A DNA stretch of 64,000 nt from Bactericera cockerelli (Eukaryota; Arthropoda; Insecta; Hemiptera; Triozidae), in contig CM044959.1 of the NCBI GenBank assembly GCA_024516035.1, positions 30,118,189 through 30,182,188 of the forward strand, given 5' to 3'. The notes under the pieces are model-generated. The model did not search any database, was not told the origin of the DNA, and saw only the letters and a list, made by a program, of their open reading frames with translations. Numbering within the stretch: the stretch's first letter is position 1; every line of letters starts with the position of its first letter. Below, in pieces: positions 11,881-24,462 of this stretch. The translations under genes and the position numbers were made by a program.

Positions 11881-12944
11881 CTACATGTTCATAATGCTTA
11901 AAAATATGGTTTCATTTACCAAACACACAAAAGGGCTGATTTTTAATCTGAGATTGAGCATTTTTTTCTTTGGAATCTTATAACAATAAAAACATGAGCC
12001 AGAATTTGATTTAAGAGATGAACTTTTTTCCCCTCTCTTGAAAATCTCAATTTATTGACAAAATAATTACAGCTTACTATAAATAAATAACATCTGAGTA
12101 GTTGAACAATAATGTATCTAACAATATCTGTAGCCTGTTGGGGTTCAATTATTCTGCAAATGTTCAAATTTTCTTCTGTGAATTACTTAATAATTTGTTG
12201 CTTTTTTTAAAGTTGTTATTGAGATGTAAAAAAATACTTTACCCCAGTATATATACTCAGAACTATTACCTGCTGATGAGAGCAAATAAGCTCGAAACAG
12301 CTGTCCAGGTATGTTCTGATATTCATGTACATCTAGTACAACTTCTCACTTTTCTGTTTATACTGATTATACTGATTAGATTTGAAAAAAATTGAGGTAA
12401 AAGTGAACACAGACATAGAAAATACCTTACAATTATTGAATTTTGTATATTAAAAAAAAAACTAGTTGAAAAAAAGAAAGAAAAATTTACACAATAATTA
12501 TTTCTCAGTAGTTAATTGACCATAAAAGTGGAATATAGAGCATCATGATTCATTTGTGAGCTTTAGGGCCAAATTATACACCAGAATTACAACAAGATAA
12601 GGCATACCATCCATAATTAAGGTCCCCATACACACAGCAAGAAATCCTTCCAAATCATTTGAACAGATTAATTGGTTTTGTTTTTAAAGATCTGTCATAC
12701 CCTATACACAACACTGACTTGGTTCCAATTTATCTGTGCAATTTTGTGCAGTTGTTGGTACTTTTGGTAAAAATACCTATACCTAGTTATCACAAACTAT
12801 AATACATTTATTTTTTATTAAAACTATTTAATAGGTCATTTGCCAAGATGGAGCAACATGGCACTTAAGGTAGGAGGTTGCATGATAAAAATGTATGCAC
12901 AGTATATAGGTTATTTTTCTTTTGGAAAAAAAGTGTTGGTTTTA
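11881..12944. other. No gene seen
   Basis: AT-rich sequence. Open frames here are short and lack domain or splice evidence. Confidence 0.4.
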
Positions 12945-13090
12945 CCTTCCATTTACTGGAACCTCATGAACCAGCTACCCATATTAACCTCAACCTACCT
13001 GGGTCAGATTTGAATAGTCACCCATCCAAATCCTAACCTTGCTGGATGTTGCTTCTTTACTTCAGTGAAAGAATGAGAACTAGTGAATTC
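12945..13090 (+). repeat. SINE body copy (gtttaacgtcg family), diverged
   Basis: It contains ttttaccttccatttact, cagctacccatattaacctc and a 'tcacccatccaaatcc' style end in the family's order. The head is missing. Confidence 0.45.
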
Positions 13091-13543
13091 CATTGATGCT
13101 GGCTGTAAATATTCTTAAAAATCTAGAACTGAATAAAATCTGAAAACTGAACAGATCATCTCTCACACACACTAAATGATTTGGCAGTGATTCATTTGAT
13201 CTTTAAACCATGTGGGTCTACCTAGAAATAGGAAGCTGAAACTGTGGGATTTCTACCATACATGAAAGAACAAATCCGTCCAATGAATTGGATGAATTTA
13301 TCAGGCTGGCCAACACAGCACACTATATCACAACTTGAGGAATGATCTGACTTATTTTTTGTTGTAATCCAATTTTATATAGTTTAGCTCTTAATTATCT
13401 TGGTCAGCCTTACTGGATCCCAAAATGGTCAAAAATAATGGGATAATGATATTAACATTTTTGTAGTCTCTTGAATTAAAAAGAGTTCTCCTGTCATGTA
13501 ATAGGTTTCTTGTGCAATGTCTCTCATTCATTGAGAGTAAAAC

Positions 13544-13995
13544 TTAGAATGCAAGTTTTTTCATCAATAAATACAAAGGTTGATCAACTTCAAAGCCATG
13601 CAAGTTGTTAGGGTCCCCTGCAATCTCATCAATAAACCTCCAAATGAAACATAAGCCGCCAACTTATTCTTTGCCACTTCTTTTGAAAAATCATCTCCAT
13701 CTATCCTGTAAATCTTTCCGAACATTACATATTCAAAACTACTCATCCTAGGAGATTCTTCAAGGGGGTTCCATTCACCAGAATCAGGGTACCCATCTTC
13801 TCGTAAAGTTGTTGCTAGGACAAGGCGGAACTTATCTCCTAACTCTACAGGGTACAGCCAAGTATTGACATCTAGGATTAGGTCCATTTTAAAGGATTCA
13901 GATTCACAAAACAAACGACTCACACGATCAAACGCTTTACCATTGGGATCTATGTCTTTGACGTTGAAAATATCTTCAAATAGTACTCCTGCCAT
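13544..13995 (-). CDS. Polr2H: RNA polymerase I/II/III subunit RPABC3 (RPB8) with a one-base frameshift
   Basis: RPB8 is a small OB-fold-like subunit shared by the three nuclear RNA polymerases. From the ATG at 13993-13995 the first 126 or so residues follow the family closely ([53 protein letters not shown]). At a GGGG run near 13611-13614 the frame shifts by one base. Past it another frame carries the expected C-terminus ([15 protein letters not shown]) and a TAA at 13544-13546. With one base restored the length would be exactly the family's 150 residues. No intron is present. The lesion may be an assembly error in a homopolymer, or this may be a young retrocopy. I see no poly(A) tract after the stop, which argues mildly against a retrocopy. 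Confidence 0.85.
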
Positions 13996-14447
13996 GGTCT
14001 TCCAAGGAAGTACTCAGTATCTACTCGAGTACTTTCTGTCCTTATTATTGTTAGATGTACTTTTCTTTTCAAGCAAATTCACGAGTATATTCTGGTTATT
14101 TTTAACTTCTTTTCTAGCTCAGTAATAATTTTTCAATCTCATAATTAAAAAGAGAGAAATATTTGAAAAAACTTCAGCGATCATAACAAAAATATAAGAA
14201 CATAACCTCGAAAACTGGAAATCGATAAACAACTTCTGCAATGCGCCGCACACCCAAAGAGGAATAAAAAAAGAATCGTTCACAACATGAAATGATCAAT
14301 GTCTGAAGTCCGTGAAGTTTAGTGAGGACACCAATGTTGCCAAGATTACGTTTTATCTTTGTCGTTGAACATCACTCGACTTTTTATTACAATTCAGGAA
14401 GTTCTTTTTACCGTGGTCTTATTAAAAAAAATTAAACTTATACATTA
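13996..14447. other. Upstream region of RPB8; no gene seen
   Basis: It presumably contains the RPB8 promoter. I looked for first exons of the plus-strand GEN-like gene (an MGxxxLW start) and did not find them. Confidence 0.35.
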
Positions 14448-14600
14448 CTAGCCGCGGTGCGTTCACCGAGGCATTGGTATAAGTAGGGCTGTCGGCTACG
14501 AAAGCTCTTTGACACTGCGACCTTAAATAGATCTTTTTTGTGACATTCACCGAGGCATGGCCGTGCTGGTGAAAGAAAAATATTTGTTAGTTATGAATTT
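14448..14600 (-). mobile_element. Helitron-like 3' end (minus strand), 5' end not found
   Basis: Read on the minus strand the segment ends in a small hairpin (CGGTG/CACCG, 14455-14468), then cggCTAG followed by T, the usual Helitron 3' terminus. A related tcaccgaggcatggcc segment recurs about 90 bp away. Confidence 0.4.
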
Positions 14601-15401
14601 GGTAGTTTATTTTATTGTATTATATTTTCTCACTTCATAAAATTGTCCATCAAAAATATCAAATACTCAAATGTATGTATGATTCTGTAATCTTCTCTGT
14701 TACACTACGCTAAAGGTTGAAGTAAGATAATCACAAAAAGATAATATTGGTAAAAACATTTCTGATAATAACTCATTAGAGAAAATAAAATCCTTTTTTT
14801 AAAGCAATAAGTAGTCCAAAAATGCCAAAACGAGGCAAAAATAAACGTACATAATTTGTTAATGTATCATTTAAAAAAGGAAATTAAAATACCAGTACGA
14901 ATTGAAATTAAAATATCAGAGCTTAAAACTCTTTTTTTGGTGTAAGAAAATTTCGAATTGAACTCCTAATATACAGGGTGTCCAAGTTTTATTTTTAGAA
15001 AATTTCATAATCAACTACAGGACACATCCTAAGACTAATCTTAGGTAATTTTTCGAAAAATCAAGAAAAAAATCACTTGAAAAAAAAGTTTTCATCTGAA
15101 AAATAAACTTGACCTTGTTGAAAAGAAGTGAAAATAGTTCTCATGTCTTTGTGTATTAAGATTATTGAGAAAATTTCTTAAGGAAATACCCAATATTTTG
15201 TACCTATTTGCATTCAAAACTGGGTGATTATTTTGTTCATATTTCCGTTCGACGACGGCATTTTCCGAAAAATTAAAAGAAATTTTTCTATAAAAATATT
15301 TGGACAGCTTGTATAAATGTATAATGTGGAAATCCTTTTCTAAAACTTTAGCGCATTCTAAAACACTTGGCTTTACCAATTGATTATTTATTTTATTACA
15401 G
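14601..15401. other. No gene seen upstream of the first visible GEN exon
   Basis: AT-rich sequence. A cagggtgtcc segment near 14986, a common MITE end in this window, is present without a partner. I found no exon for the missing GEN N-terminus. Confidence 0.4.
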
Positions 15402-18400
15402 CTAGTGGATGGAGTTGTAACACAAGACAGCGATGTATTTCTGTATGGAGGCGTTAAGGTAATAATAAATATATTTATAAATCCATAGATTCCGAGTTGT
15501 CAGTATAAATGTGCACTAAGTAAAATCAGACCTTAAATACAGTTTACACTTTATCTCAAGTGGAAAGAGTTCTGGGCGTTCAATAACCTAAAACCTCCCT
15601 CACTCCTTCCTTACCTTACATCACCATTTTTAGAAAGAAAAATACAAATAAACTTACTCACAAAAGAAGGAAATATAGAATCTTAAAAGAAGGATATCGA
15701 TAATCAAACACCTCGACCGAGGTGTGAAGAACGCCAATACAAAGAAAGAGATAAAAAATACTTCGATTATTTACTGTACAAATTGGTGTTGGTATAAGTA
15801 GGTACATATTAAAATCCGCCTTGAGAAGTGTTTCAGTCGAGCGTGAGAGGCTGTTTCACATTCACAGAGAATGTGTTTTGCTGTCTCCGGAGCTTAGCTC
15901 TTTACAGAGATTAATGCATTTTGTGTCTTTAGCGATTTCCATCTTGTTTAAATGGTAGTTGAGGCTGTTTAAATGGTAGTTGAGATGGGGTCGGCATTTT
16001 TGGCAACTCCCATGTGACACTCTTCTTTAGGAGTATATAAGAGGAAAATTTATTTCAAAATATAAAAAAATACTATTGAACCTAATAATTTCTAGGGGGG
16101 GGGGGGGGGGGTTACATTAGTTTTCAAATAATAAAATTCGTCCATTTGTAGCTCCTGATTTATTTTACTGTTTTTTTACTCAGCATTCCGATACCCTTGC
16201 AGGTTTACCGCAATTTCAACACAAGCTGTGCAGGAGGAGGCAGTGTTGACACTTTCGAGATGAGAGAGATAGTATCGCGACTAGGTCTAGGTAGACGCCA
16301 TCTCATCGCGTTGTCCTTGCTATGTGGCTGTGATTATAACAAGGGTGTGGCTGGGGTCGGAAAAGAGTCGGCTCTAAAGTTCTTCCAGGCAGTCCCTGAT
16401 GAGGAAATACTTGAGAGGTAAGAGATCACTGGGTGGAAGAGATTGCCACAGGCAAAAACCCCGCCCTCTAAGTAGGACATTAACTTCATTCTCTTTTTTT
16501 TCTTGTATATTTGCTTATTCTTTTTGTTTTTCTGTATATTTCATTGTATTCTACTATATATATTTTTTGTTCTACCTAATAAAGCTTTCTATAATAGTAA
16601 TAATATAATAATCACGACCAGTCCGCCTGCTGGCAGAATACTGTTTTTGTTGTAGCGTCGCAACTACGCCGAATTGTTCTCATGGTCCCTAACCGGGTCA
16701 GTAAATAATAAATAGTTTCAGTGTGTTAGGTCTTTTTAAACATTCTAGCTATTATCAGATAGACACAACTATTACCTGTTTATCCTGGCCCAAAATTATT
16801 TGTTATTAAGTTCATATTAGAAATCTAAAGTAATGTTAGTTATAATTATGTTTTATATAAAACTAGGATTCTTAAAAAAATTCTCTCACCAACTCGAGTT
16901 TGGCCTAGGCTCGTAGGCTGTAGCGTGTAGCGTGAGTGATTTTTTTTATATATTTTTATCTATACTTATAAAAGAGAGTTTCACTCACTGACTGACTCAC
17001 TGATTCATCACTGTTTCTCCGAACTGGTAAGTCCTAGGAAGCTGAAATTTGGTAGGTAGCTTTGTCTTATAGTCTAGATGTGCAATAAGACGGGATTTTT
17101 CGAAATTCCCACTACAACACCTGCCATTGCCGAAAAAGGATTTTTTGCTTTCACGGCCATGCCTCGGCCCGCAAAGCGGGCGAGAGCCCGCTAGTTTTTT
17201 TATAAAGAACCCTAGTTTTATAATTATAAAATAAAACATATACCAAACTGACCCAAAATATTTATCTGAAATTATCTGGAAACTTGCAGACCCTGTATAG
17301 TGTATAATTGTATATATTTATCGGAAATATTAAGTTTGTTTTATTTTAGTTATAGAATGTCCCTTAGAATTGATTCTGGAATTTTCTATATTGTATAATA
17401 ATATATATATATTTTTTAAAAACTTGCAGATCCTTTACTATCGGAATTATTATTAGGTATTGTTTTTTTTTTCTATTAGACTTTTCTCTTCTTTCCAGAA
17501 TACAGACTTGGCGTCAGAACACGCACTTGGATAGTATTGATCTCAAGAAAGACAAATCGATATCTCCGTAAGTTTTATCTTAATATGTAAAAGAGAAATA
17601 TGGGCGGATTTGTATGAACTATCTTTGTGCGTCCGTATTGTTTAGACGAAATGGTAAGAGATTCATATAAAAAAATACGCTACGCATGGTCGGAACTTGG
17701 GCCCTCGGACTGAAAAATTCCTAGCTCAACAGTAAAATATACTGGCACAGAGTAGGCTGAATAAGGTTAATATGTGTTTCTGGCGCGTTTCCAACCCAAT
17801 GGAGGTAATAAAACCCTCGTATTGAAATCCTCTCAGGAAATTAATCCTAAATCGAATTTTATTTGACATAGATGTCGGCTTCCACGTTCGTACAATCCTC
17901 TGCCACAAAATAGCTATCTCTACCTATCTTACAGAGTTCTTACCATAACAACTTTCTTGTTTCTTACAGGGAATTCAAATGTGAACTACAAATAAGGGCT
18001 AAAGCACTACAAGATCAAGATTTTCCATGTGAGGAAGTGATAGCTGAATTTTTACAGAGCAATCAGAAAGCGTGTCCTAGAATCGAATTCCAGTGGAGTA
18101 AACCAAACATTAGCCAATTTTTGGTGAGAATATTTTGTATCAAATTATATATATCTCCCTTGCCTTTATCCCATATTAGCTTATGTTGCTTTTGGGGTCG
18201 GCATTGTTCAACCTCATGGTTGAGGTTGGTAGGGTGGAGCAGGTTTTTTATGGCTGGATGCCCTTCCTAACGCCAACGATTCTATTTGATTTAACGTCCT
18301 GGATTAGGACGGGGGTTTTACCCTCCATTCGCTGGGAATCGTACCAGCTACCCACATTAACCTCACCCAGCCTGGGTAGGGCCGGAAATGGCAGCCTCAC

Positions 18401-21400
18401 GTGTTTGGATGGAACAGAATTTTCTTCGAAAAGTCTGCCCCAGCCGGGAGTTGAACTCGGGAACTCTGGACTACGGGCAGTAGTCACAACCATTACGCCA
18501 CGGAGGCTGCTTTATTTTGTATCAAATTATAAATACACTTTTTGAAATGATACTGCATGTGTAGTGAAAATCAATGCCTTGGTTGGGAATCAAACTTAAG
18601 ACTCCGCGCATAAACTGGTTATATTAATTTTAAAAGAATATCCAGATGTTTTGTTATTTACTAGCTGAAACCTATTTTAGTCCTATTTAAATTTCAAAAA
18701 CCCTTTCTCATTTTACATCTAGAACACAAAAGGGAACCTACATAAAAGTTTTCAATGTTTTAGGTATTATATATACCCTTCTAGAAACACTGTGATAAGT
18801 GAATATGAATTTTAGAAGAAAAGAAAAACATAGTATAGTAACACATTAAGGACTTACATTGATCTACACAAGTATTTTAGAAAGAGGACCAATGATAGGA
18901 TTAATTTAAAATGAAATTTCCTATTCGGACAGAAACTAGCAGACGTGAAGCTTGCCTGGGACTCAACCTACGCCCTGGAGAAAGCTCTACCCTTACTGAC
19001 CCGATGGCATTTGACTCACAACGACTTGAGTCTAGAGCCCGAGAGAATAGTCAATGCCAAAACAACGCGTGGGGTCAAATGTTATGTCGTCAAGTGGGAA
19101 GAGTTTGATGTGACTACAGAGGAGCCACAGAGTTTATTCGAACAGAGATATCCACTATTTGTTGAAACCTTCGTGGAAATGAAGAAAAAGGGTAAGATAA
19201 GCTTTTGTATTAAAATTTGAGTTAAATAGTGGAAAAAAATAGTCATAGGATTTTCATAGGATGACAGGCGTATTTTTGGTTTTTCGCTTTGTAACTGAAT
19301 TACCAGCTGATCAAAGTGATCAGAGCTCACTTCAGATTTTATATAAAGGAAGAACTCTTTAGGTAACTATAAGATTTTATTTTAAAAAATAAAAACAAAA
19401 AGGCTCCAACCAGGCAATTTTAAATAAATTTTGACCCGTTTCTTATTCTAGCAACGTTGCCATGATGTGATTCAATATCTTTATTATACATTGAATTCTA
19501 AGCTAGTACAAAATATACCCTGAAAATTTCAAGTCGATCAGACAAAAATTGCAGCTTTTATTGCTTTAGATAGATTTGACCTATTTCTTAGCCTACCTCG
19601 AGGTTGCTTAACATGATGTGGTCCAAAAACTTCACAGAAAATTGCAATATACCGTGAAAATTTCAGTTCGCTTGGACGAAAATTGCAACTTTTATCGTGT
19701 TACAGATGTTACATACATAGAGGGACAAATGTCGCTCGAGTTAAACCATACTCTTTTTTAAAATATTTTTTATAGATCTTTATTTTACAAGAAAGGTTTA
19801 TAACAATTATTATTATTGAAACACTTCTATAAATAAAATAAAAGAAAATGCGAATCCTAAAATAAATAAAAGAAGTGTTTCAATAATAAATTCACATTAG
19901 GATGTCAAAAAACCCCATACTCACTTAGTTACTCAGTGTCCGCAAGAAGACATGTATAAATTTCAACCATATTCCTTATCATAGACACTATGTTTATCTC
20001 ATCATTAAACGCTATCTGATTGATTTAGGTGCTGCTTGTCTTTAAATCTGTCGACAGTGAAAAGTTATTTATGAGGGTTTGATTCAGACCCATTTAATTT
20101 TCATTGATTATTTCTGAGACTATCTCGTCCGTAATATTAAGATGTTTTTGTCGTTGGGATTTTCTACAGATTCATGAGTTTTCTCGATCTCTTTACTTAC
20201 AGGAAAGAAGAAGGCTACTAAGAATAATAAGGAAAATGAAGATGTTGCTCCAAACGTAAAATCAAAGCTATCCAAAGTGAAGAGTGTTGAAGACGATATT
20301 AATATTCTACAAGAAATCAATACACAAAGCACCACTGGTGCCATCGATAACGAAGATCATATCGGCCATCCCACTGAAATAATTGATAACAGAACTAATG
20401 GAAAAGGAAAAAATAAGACACAATTGAAAAAGAACAAAGAAAATAAAATTGAACCTAAAATTAAAAATAGAAAACCAAGATCGATAAATACGAAACCAGA
20501 GGAATCATTGGATAAAGAAATTTTGTTTAACAATAATGGATCAAAAGATCAAAGTGATGCAGACATAAGAAAATATTTTAAAAACAAGTTGATCCAAAAA
20601 CTAGATCGCATAGAGGTCGAAAATCAGTTTGATGATTCTATGAGGTTATTGAACACATCGATGAATTCACTGTCACTATCGAGACCAGAGCAGATAGATA
20701 ATTCTGTAGATATTGGGAATAATGAAAAGTTATGTAAAAAACAATTAGATATGATTTCTATCACTATCGAAAATACTGCTCAAATAAAAGCAGATTTAGT
20801 CAATGACTTTATTGATGTTTCAATGAATGACGCCCAAGCAAAAGAAAAATTTTCCTCAATTGATTTGGATAAGCAGAAATCAACAGAAAACAAGGATGAT
20901 ATAAACACTATTAAGAAGCATGTAGATAATAAGTATGAAACTATGGATCTTGTAGATGACAGTGATATTTTTAACTACTCTTTCAATACAGCATGTCAGT
21001 TAATAACCAAAAATCCAGTAACTTCCGAGACAGACAGAAATAAATCAGGTTTCTATTTCAGTAAAGAATCAGTTGAAACTAGAGCGACTGAGCACTCAAA
21101 TGAGAGTTTCAAAGATCCTATGAATAATTCAGAAACAAACATGTCCACAAGTTCTTTGAACATTAGTAGAAAATTATTTGACGATGATGATGGCGTAACA
21201 ACACAAAATTCCATTTTTGAGAATGTACTTTCAAGTAAAAAAAACTGCTCCATATTTCATATGTCTGTGAATGCGTCCGACAGTTTCAATGTAAATAACA
21301 ATATACCAGTTACTGATCTCACAAATAAAAGTCTTATATTAGACGAACTTGACAAAACAACAGAGTTTTATCATTCATTTCGAACGGAACTGTCGAATTT

Positions 21401-21725
21401 CAATACAAGTTGCATTGATTATGTTGCAAATTCTGAGGAAAGACCAAGTTTTATAGAAAACAGTCATTCTGACGAAAATAAGCAGAGAAGCTGTGGTGAC
21501 AGTCCAGATCCCCCTTATAGTCATGAAGGTGCTTGGAACACATCAAGTCCCTTAGTGAGGTGTAAACCAATACCTGTAAGTACACATCAAGTAAATTTGA
21601 GTTCAAATCAGGGTATATGCTCTTCCCAGGCAATATCTAATTATAGTTTTGATATCGATGATTTTGAATGTAATGAGATAGGGGATTTATCTGAAATAAT
21701 CGAAAATATTGTTGGTCATAGATAA
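15402..21725 (+). CDS. Gen: GEN1-like Holliday-junction resolvase (XPG/FEN family), six exons visible, N-terminus missing
   Basis: Exons 15402-15458, 16203-16417, 17499-17567, 17970-18123, 18933-19191 and 20203-21725 join in one frame (758 residues plus stop). All have GT-AG sites and matching phases. The first exon has the XPG-I catalytic motif QDSDVFLYGG. The second has the helix-two-turn-helix DNA-binding block (ALSLLCGCDYNKGVAGVGKE). The fifth encodes the GEN-type chromodomain region (about residues 166-251, VVKWEEFDV). The last exon is a low-complexity, Asn/Ser/Asp-rich tail with basic patches (GKKKAT), typical of GEN C-termini. GEN proteins cut four-way DNA junctions during recombination repair. 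The XPG-N domain and the start codon (roughly the first 130 residues) are not seen upstream. They may lie beyond a long intron, outside the window, or be lost. Confidence 0.9.
16095..16111. repeat. Poly-G run in a GEN intron
   Basis: Seventeen consecutive G residues lie 90 bp upstream of the second visible GEN exon. Such a run could form a G-quadruplex and is prone to sequencing error. Confidence 0.9.
16425..16610 (+). repeat. LINE 3' tail remnant
   Basis: agagattgccacaggcaaaa, ccccgccctctaagtaggac and an AATAAA signal near 16580 match the segment at 50130-50190. They resemble the 3' UTR end of a non-LTR element. It lies just after a GEN splice donor. Confidence 0.4.
16959..17194 (+). mobile_element. 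Short non-autonomous Helitron
   Basis: The 5' end is A|TCTATACTTATAAAAG. The 3' end has a perfect 6-bp stem hairpin (GCCCGC AAA GCGGGC, 17167-17181) followed ten bases later by CTAG|T at 17191-17194. Insertion between A and T without duplication is Helitron-like. It lies in a GEN intron and is non-coding. Confidence 0.65.
18150..18512 (-). mobile_element. Full-length tRNA-derived SINE with 19-bp target duplication
   Basis: Perfect direct repeats tattttgtatcaaattata flank it at 18131-18149 and 18513-18531. On the minus strand the head is tRNA-like (gcctccgtggcgtaatgg as A box region, gagttcaactcc as B box). The body follows with cacccagcctgggt and cgacggg-type motifs, and the 3' end carries a 'ggatgcccttcctaacgcc' block in plus sense. 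It sits in a GEN intron and serves as the reference copy for the family scattered through the window. Confidence 0.85.
19470..19700. repeat. Two diverged tandem copies of a ~150-bp unit in a GEN intron
   Basis: The segments atataccctgaaaatttcaa and atataccgtgaaaatttcag, each followed by an 'aaaattgca cttttat' stretch, recur about 140-150 bp apart, with a shared 'acatgatgtg'-like segment ahead of each. Confidence 0.5.
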
Positions 21726-21802
21726 CAGAGAAGAGTTTTGATACTTCAACCTAATTAGGAAACTCTTTTTTTAATACTATGTATTTATTACATTAAAAAT
21801 CT

Positions 21803-21956
21803 TAGACCGACCTCATTAGCTTGATCGATAAGGTGGCGGACTTGTAACCTGGAGGTCAGTGTTTCAAGTCCCGGTTTCAGCGTAGATTTAGTAAAGCGAG
21901 TTTGAGTAGTTGTGATATCACGAAACTGATTAACATAAATATGATAACTTTTTTTT
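21803..21956 (+). mobile_element. tRNA-derived SINE with 13-bp target duplication
   Basis: The direct repeat acattaaaaatct occurs at 21790-21802 and 21957-21969. The head (cgacctcattagcttgatcg, then gacttgtaacctgg) resembles a tRNA with a TGT anticodon loop. A short body follows and the element ends in a T run. A second copy is at 23827-23978. It lies just past the GEN stop codon. Confidence 0.85.
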
Positions 21957-21969
21957 ACATTAAAAATCT

Positions 21970-23118
21970 GGACGGTGCTAATAAGAGTTTTCTTTAAAAT
22001 GCTGTTGGTAAATATCAACTCAACAGACTGTTTATTGCATTTCCTTTGGTAGTTCCTGCCTAAAACGCCAAGAAAGGCTGTCTGCTTTTTTTTCGAGATT
22101 TTTCTAAAGATCGCCTCAGAGTTCACGAGTAGCAAAATTATAGGAGGCTGCAATTTGTGTCAAACCTCATTAGCTACTTATACAAAAAAATATATAGGAA
22201 AACTACCTGCCACTTGTCATGGAATAATTGAGAAAGCTATGAGGTACTACTATACAAAATAGTATTTGGATAAATCTTCTTTTGTAATTTTTCATTTAGT
22301 ATCAGTCTTACACCACCTAAGTCCCAGTGATTGAAAAAAAGTGTATTCACTTACGAATGTAATGTATTAGATTGCTACACTTAATATTAATTTTACCATC
22401 TTGTTTTAATACATTTGTATAATATTTTCAACTGTCATAATTAAAACTTTGTTTTTCAAGGCAATGGATAAATTCTGTCTGAAATATGTTGTGATTATTT
22501 TGGGTATACTCAAGACTCTTCGATGAACTCAGTTTGTGTGTATGCTGTATACATACATTGTACATATTGTGTAAAATCATGAAGCAATTTTTTCCATTGG
22601 TTACAATATATTTTGCCTGAATAAACTGTTTCTTCGGAAAGAACTGTAGGTACCTGAAATTATCTTTAAAATAAATTGACAGTTAATTAATAAACAAACA
22701 AGTTTATTTTCTTAAAAATCGTGTTTTCAAGTTTTGGGGATATTTATTTTGTTTAATTTAAGTAGAAGTCTAAATAATTTCAATCGGTATGGTAAAAATT
22801 AAACTGAAAAGATAAATACATGCGAAAGGAAAATGAAGTTCTGAGATTAAATAGTATATATAACTTTTATATGTACAGGACGAACAAGTAAAGAAGACAT
22901 ATATGTATTAAAATGAAGAACTTGCGAAGAAAGGAATAAATATTATTCAAGATTCTTTCTTTTAAACGTTATGTCCTCTATTATTACAATCTTATTTATT
23001 TTAAATTGTTAGGACTTGGGTTGAATTCTCATTTTTTTTTTTCATCTATGAGTTCCTTATTTTTAATGTTTTCTTTTTAATAATTTAATAGTTCTTACTT
23101 TATTTAGTTTTCGATAAT
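21970..23118. other. 3' flank of the GEN-like gene; no other gene seen
   Basis: AT-rich sequence with several AATAAA-like signals (for example near 22618). No coding frame of substance is present. Confidence 0.4.
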
Positions 23119-23526
23119 ACACTGGAGGGCACGATGCAAAGTGTTTACATTTTTCTTTCCATGAGTTGCAATATTTTATTCTCTTAATGAGTTTTTTTTT
23201 TTCTTTTCAATTTCGGGTTTCAATGTCGTTTTCAACTGCATGGTCATATCACGACGGGGGTGTTACCCTCGGTTGGGCTGGAATGGCAGCATCATGAAGT
23301 ATTCACCTCGCTGGACGTTGCTTAAATTCGGTAATCTTACAAGAACCTGTGCATTCAACGCTGGCTGTTATTGAGTTAAAATCCTTCAGGTTTCTTTTAT
23401 ATACAAATTAAAAATCACCTGAAAATGCTATCTACTGTAGTTGTTATAAACATTTAGTAGCCACATGGAAATACATGGCATTCGAGGGAAAATAGCTTGC
23501 ATTCTTCTATTTGTGCCCTCCAGTAT
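23119..23526. mobile_element. MITE with ACTGGAGGGCAC terminal repeats and a nested SINE body
   Basis: ACTGGAGGGCAC at 23121 pairs perfectly with GTGCCCTCCAGT at 23513-23524, with diverged arms inside. A gtttaacgtcg-family SINE body occupies about 23205-23345 (gtcgttttcaactgcatggt). Confidence 0.6.
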
Positions 23527-24375
23527 GTATACATATATACATTTAATGGTATAAGTGAGTCTGAAAAAATTAGAGTTTTAATTTATGGAATATCTTTAGC
23601 ATTCTTTATATATTTTGATTAAAATTTGCTGCATACATTGGAGAAATGTGTCTATTATAAGGTCCTCAAGTAATCATATCTAAAAACAAAAGTTATCAAC
23701 AGAAGAAAATTACCTGTTTACATGACTCACATTACCACTGACTTAATAAACCCCTAAAATTGTGGTTAAATCTGTGAGCTCATTTCTTATCTACTGAACA
23801 GAGTAGACTGACTTAGTATTCAATATACCGACCTCAGTAGCTTGATCGATAAGGCAGCAGACTTGTAACCTGGAAGTCGGTGGTTGAAGTCCCGGGTTCA
23901 GAGTAGATTTAGTAAAGCGAGTTTGAGTAGTTGTGATATCACGAAAGTGATTAACACAAATATGATAACTTTTTTTTACTCAAGTTTTGGCAAGTAGACA
24001 TCCCTCAAGCCAAGAGATTTTGCACAGGTGTGATTGACACTCTTTTTTTATTACCATTGTAATGAAGGCTTTTATTTTATAATTTTTTTTATTTATTTTA
24101 TAAACAACTGATTTTTTATAAACTATCATATAAAATAATAACAAGTATCTGGTTTGAATGAAAATTCGGAAAACTTGACTCCCAATTTTAGGGGTTTATT
24201 GAGTCGGTGCAAAAGTGAGTTACGTAAACAGGTAATTTTCTATTGATGACCTTATAAAAGAGACATTTGTCCAATGTATGCAGCAAATTCGGATCAAATA
24301 TATGAAGTATGCCAAAGATATTCAATAAATTAAAACACTAAATTTTTCTGACTCACTTTTGCTCTTCACTGTGTG
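23527..24375. mobile_element. Tc1-like foldback MITE with a nested SINE
   Basis: The right end reads, in reverse complement, CACAGTGAAGAGCAAAAGTG, a Tc1-type terminus. The left arm from about 23540 (taagtgagtctgaaaaaatt) pairs with it, and arms of 200-250 bp can be aligned (cctgtttac / gtaaacagg). The left terminus is cut by the neighbouring MITE. Confidence 0.55.
23827..23978 (+). mobile_element. Second copy of the tRNA-TGT-like SINE
   Basis: Near-identical in layout to 21803-21956: cgacctcagtagcttgatcg head, tggttgaagtccc as B-box-like segment, a gtagatttagtaaagcgagt body and a T-run end. It lies in the loop of a foldback MITE. Confidence 0.75.
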
Positions 24376-24462
24376 TAGGAATAGGATTATAAAGCTAATT
24401 CACACAAACTCACAAATATAAAGTGATTAGTTTGTATGTGTATGTAGGTAGTTTATACAGGG

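Noticed and set aside
15092..15379. A 95-codon minus-strand open frame upstream of the GEN exons.
   Set aside because: Composition is AT-driven, with no domain or splice context. It overlaps a likely MITE region.
16399..16608. Open frame reading on after the GEN exon.
   Set aside because: It runs through the GT donor into a LINE tail. The spliced reading is clearly better.
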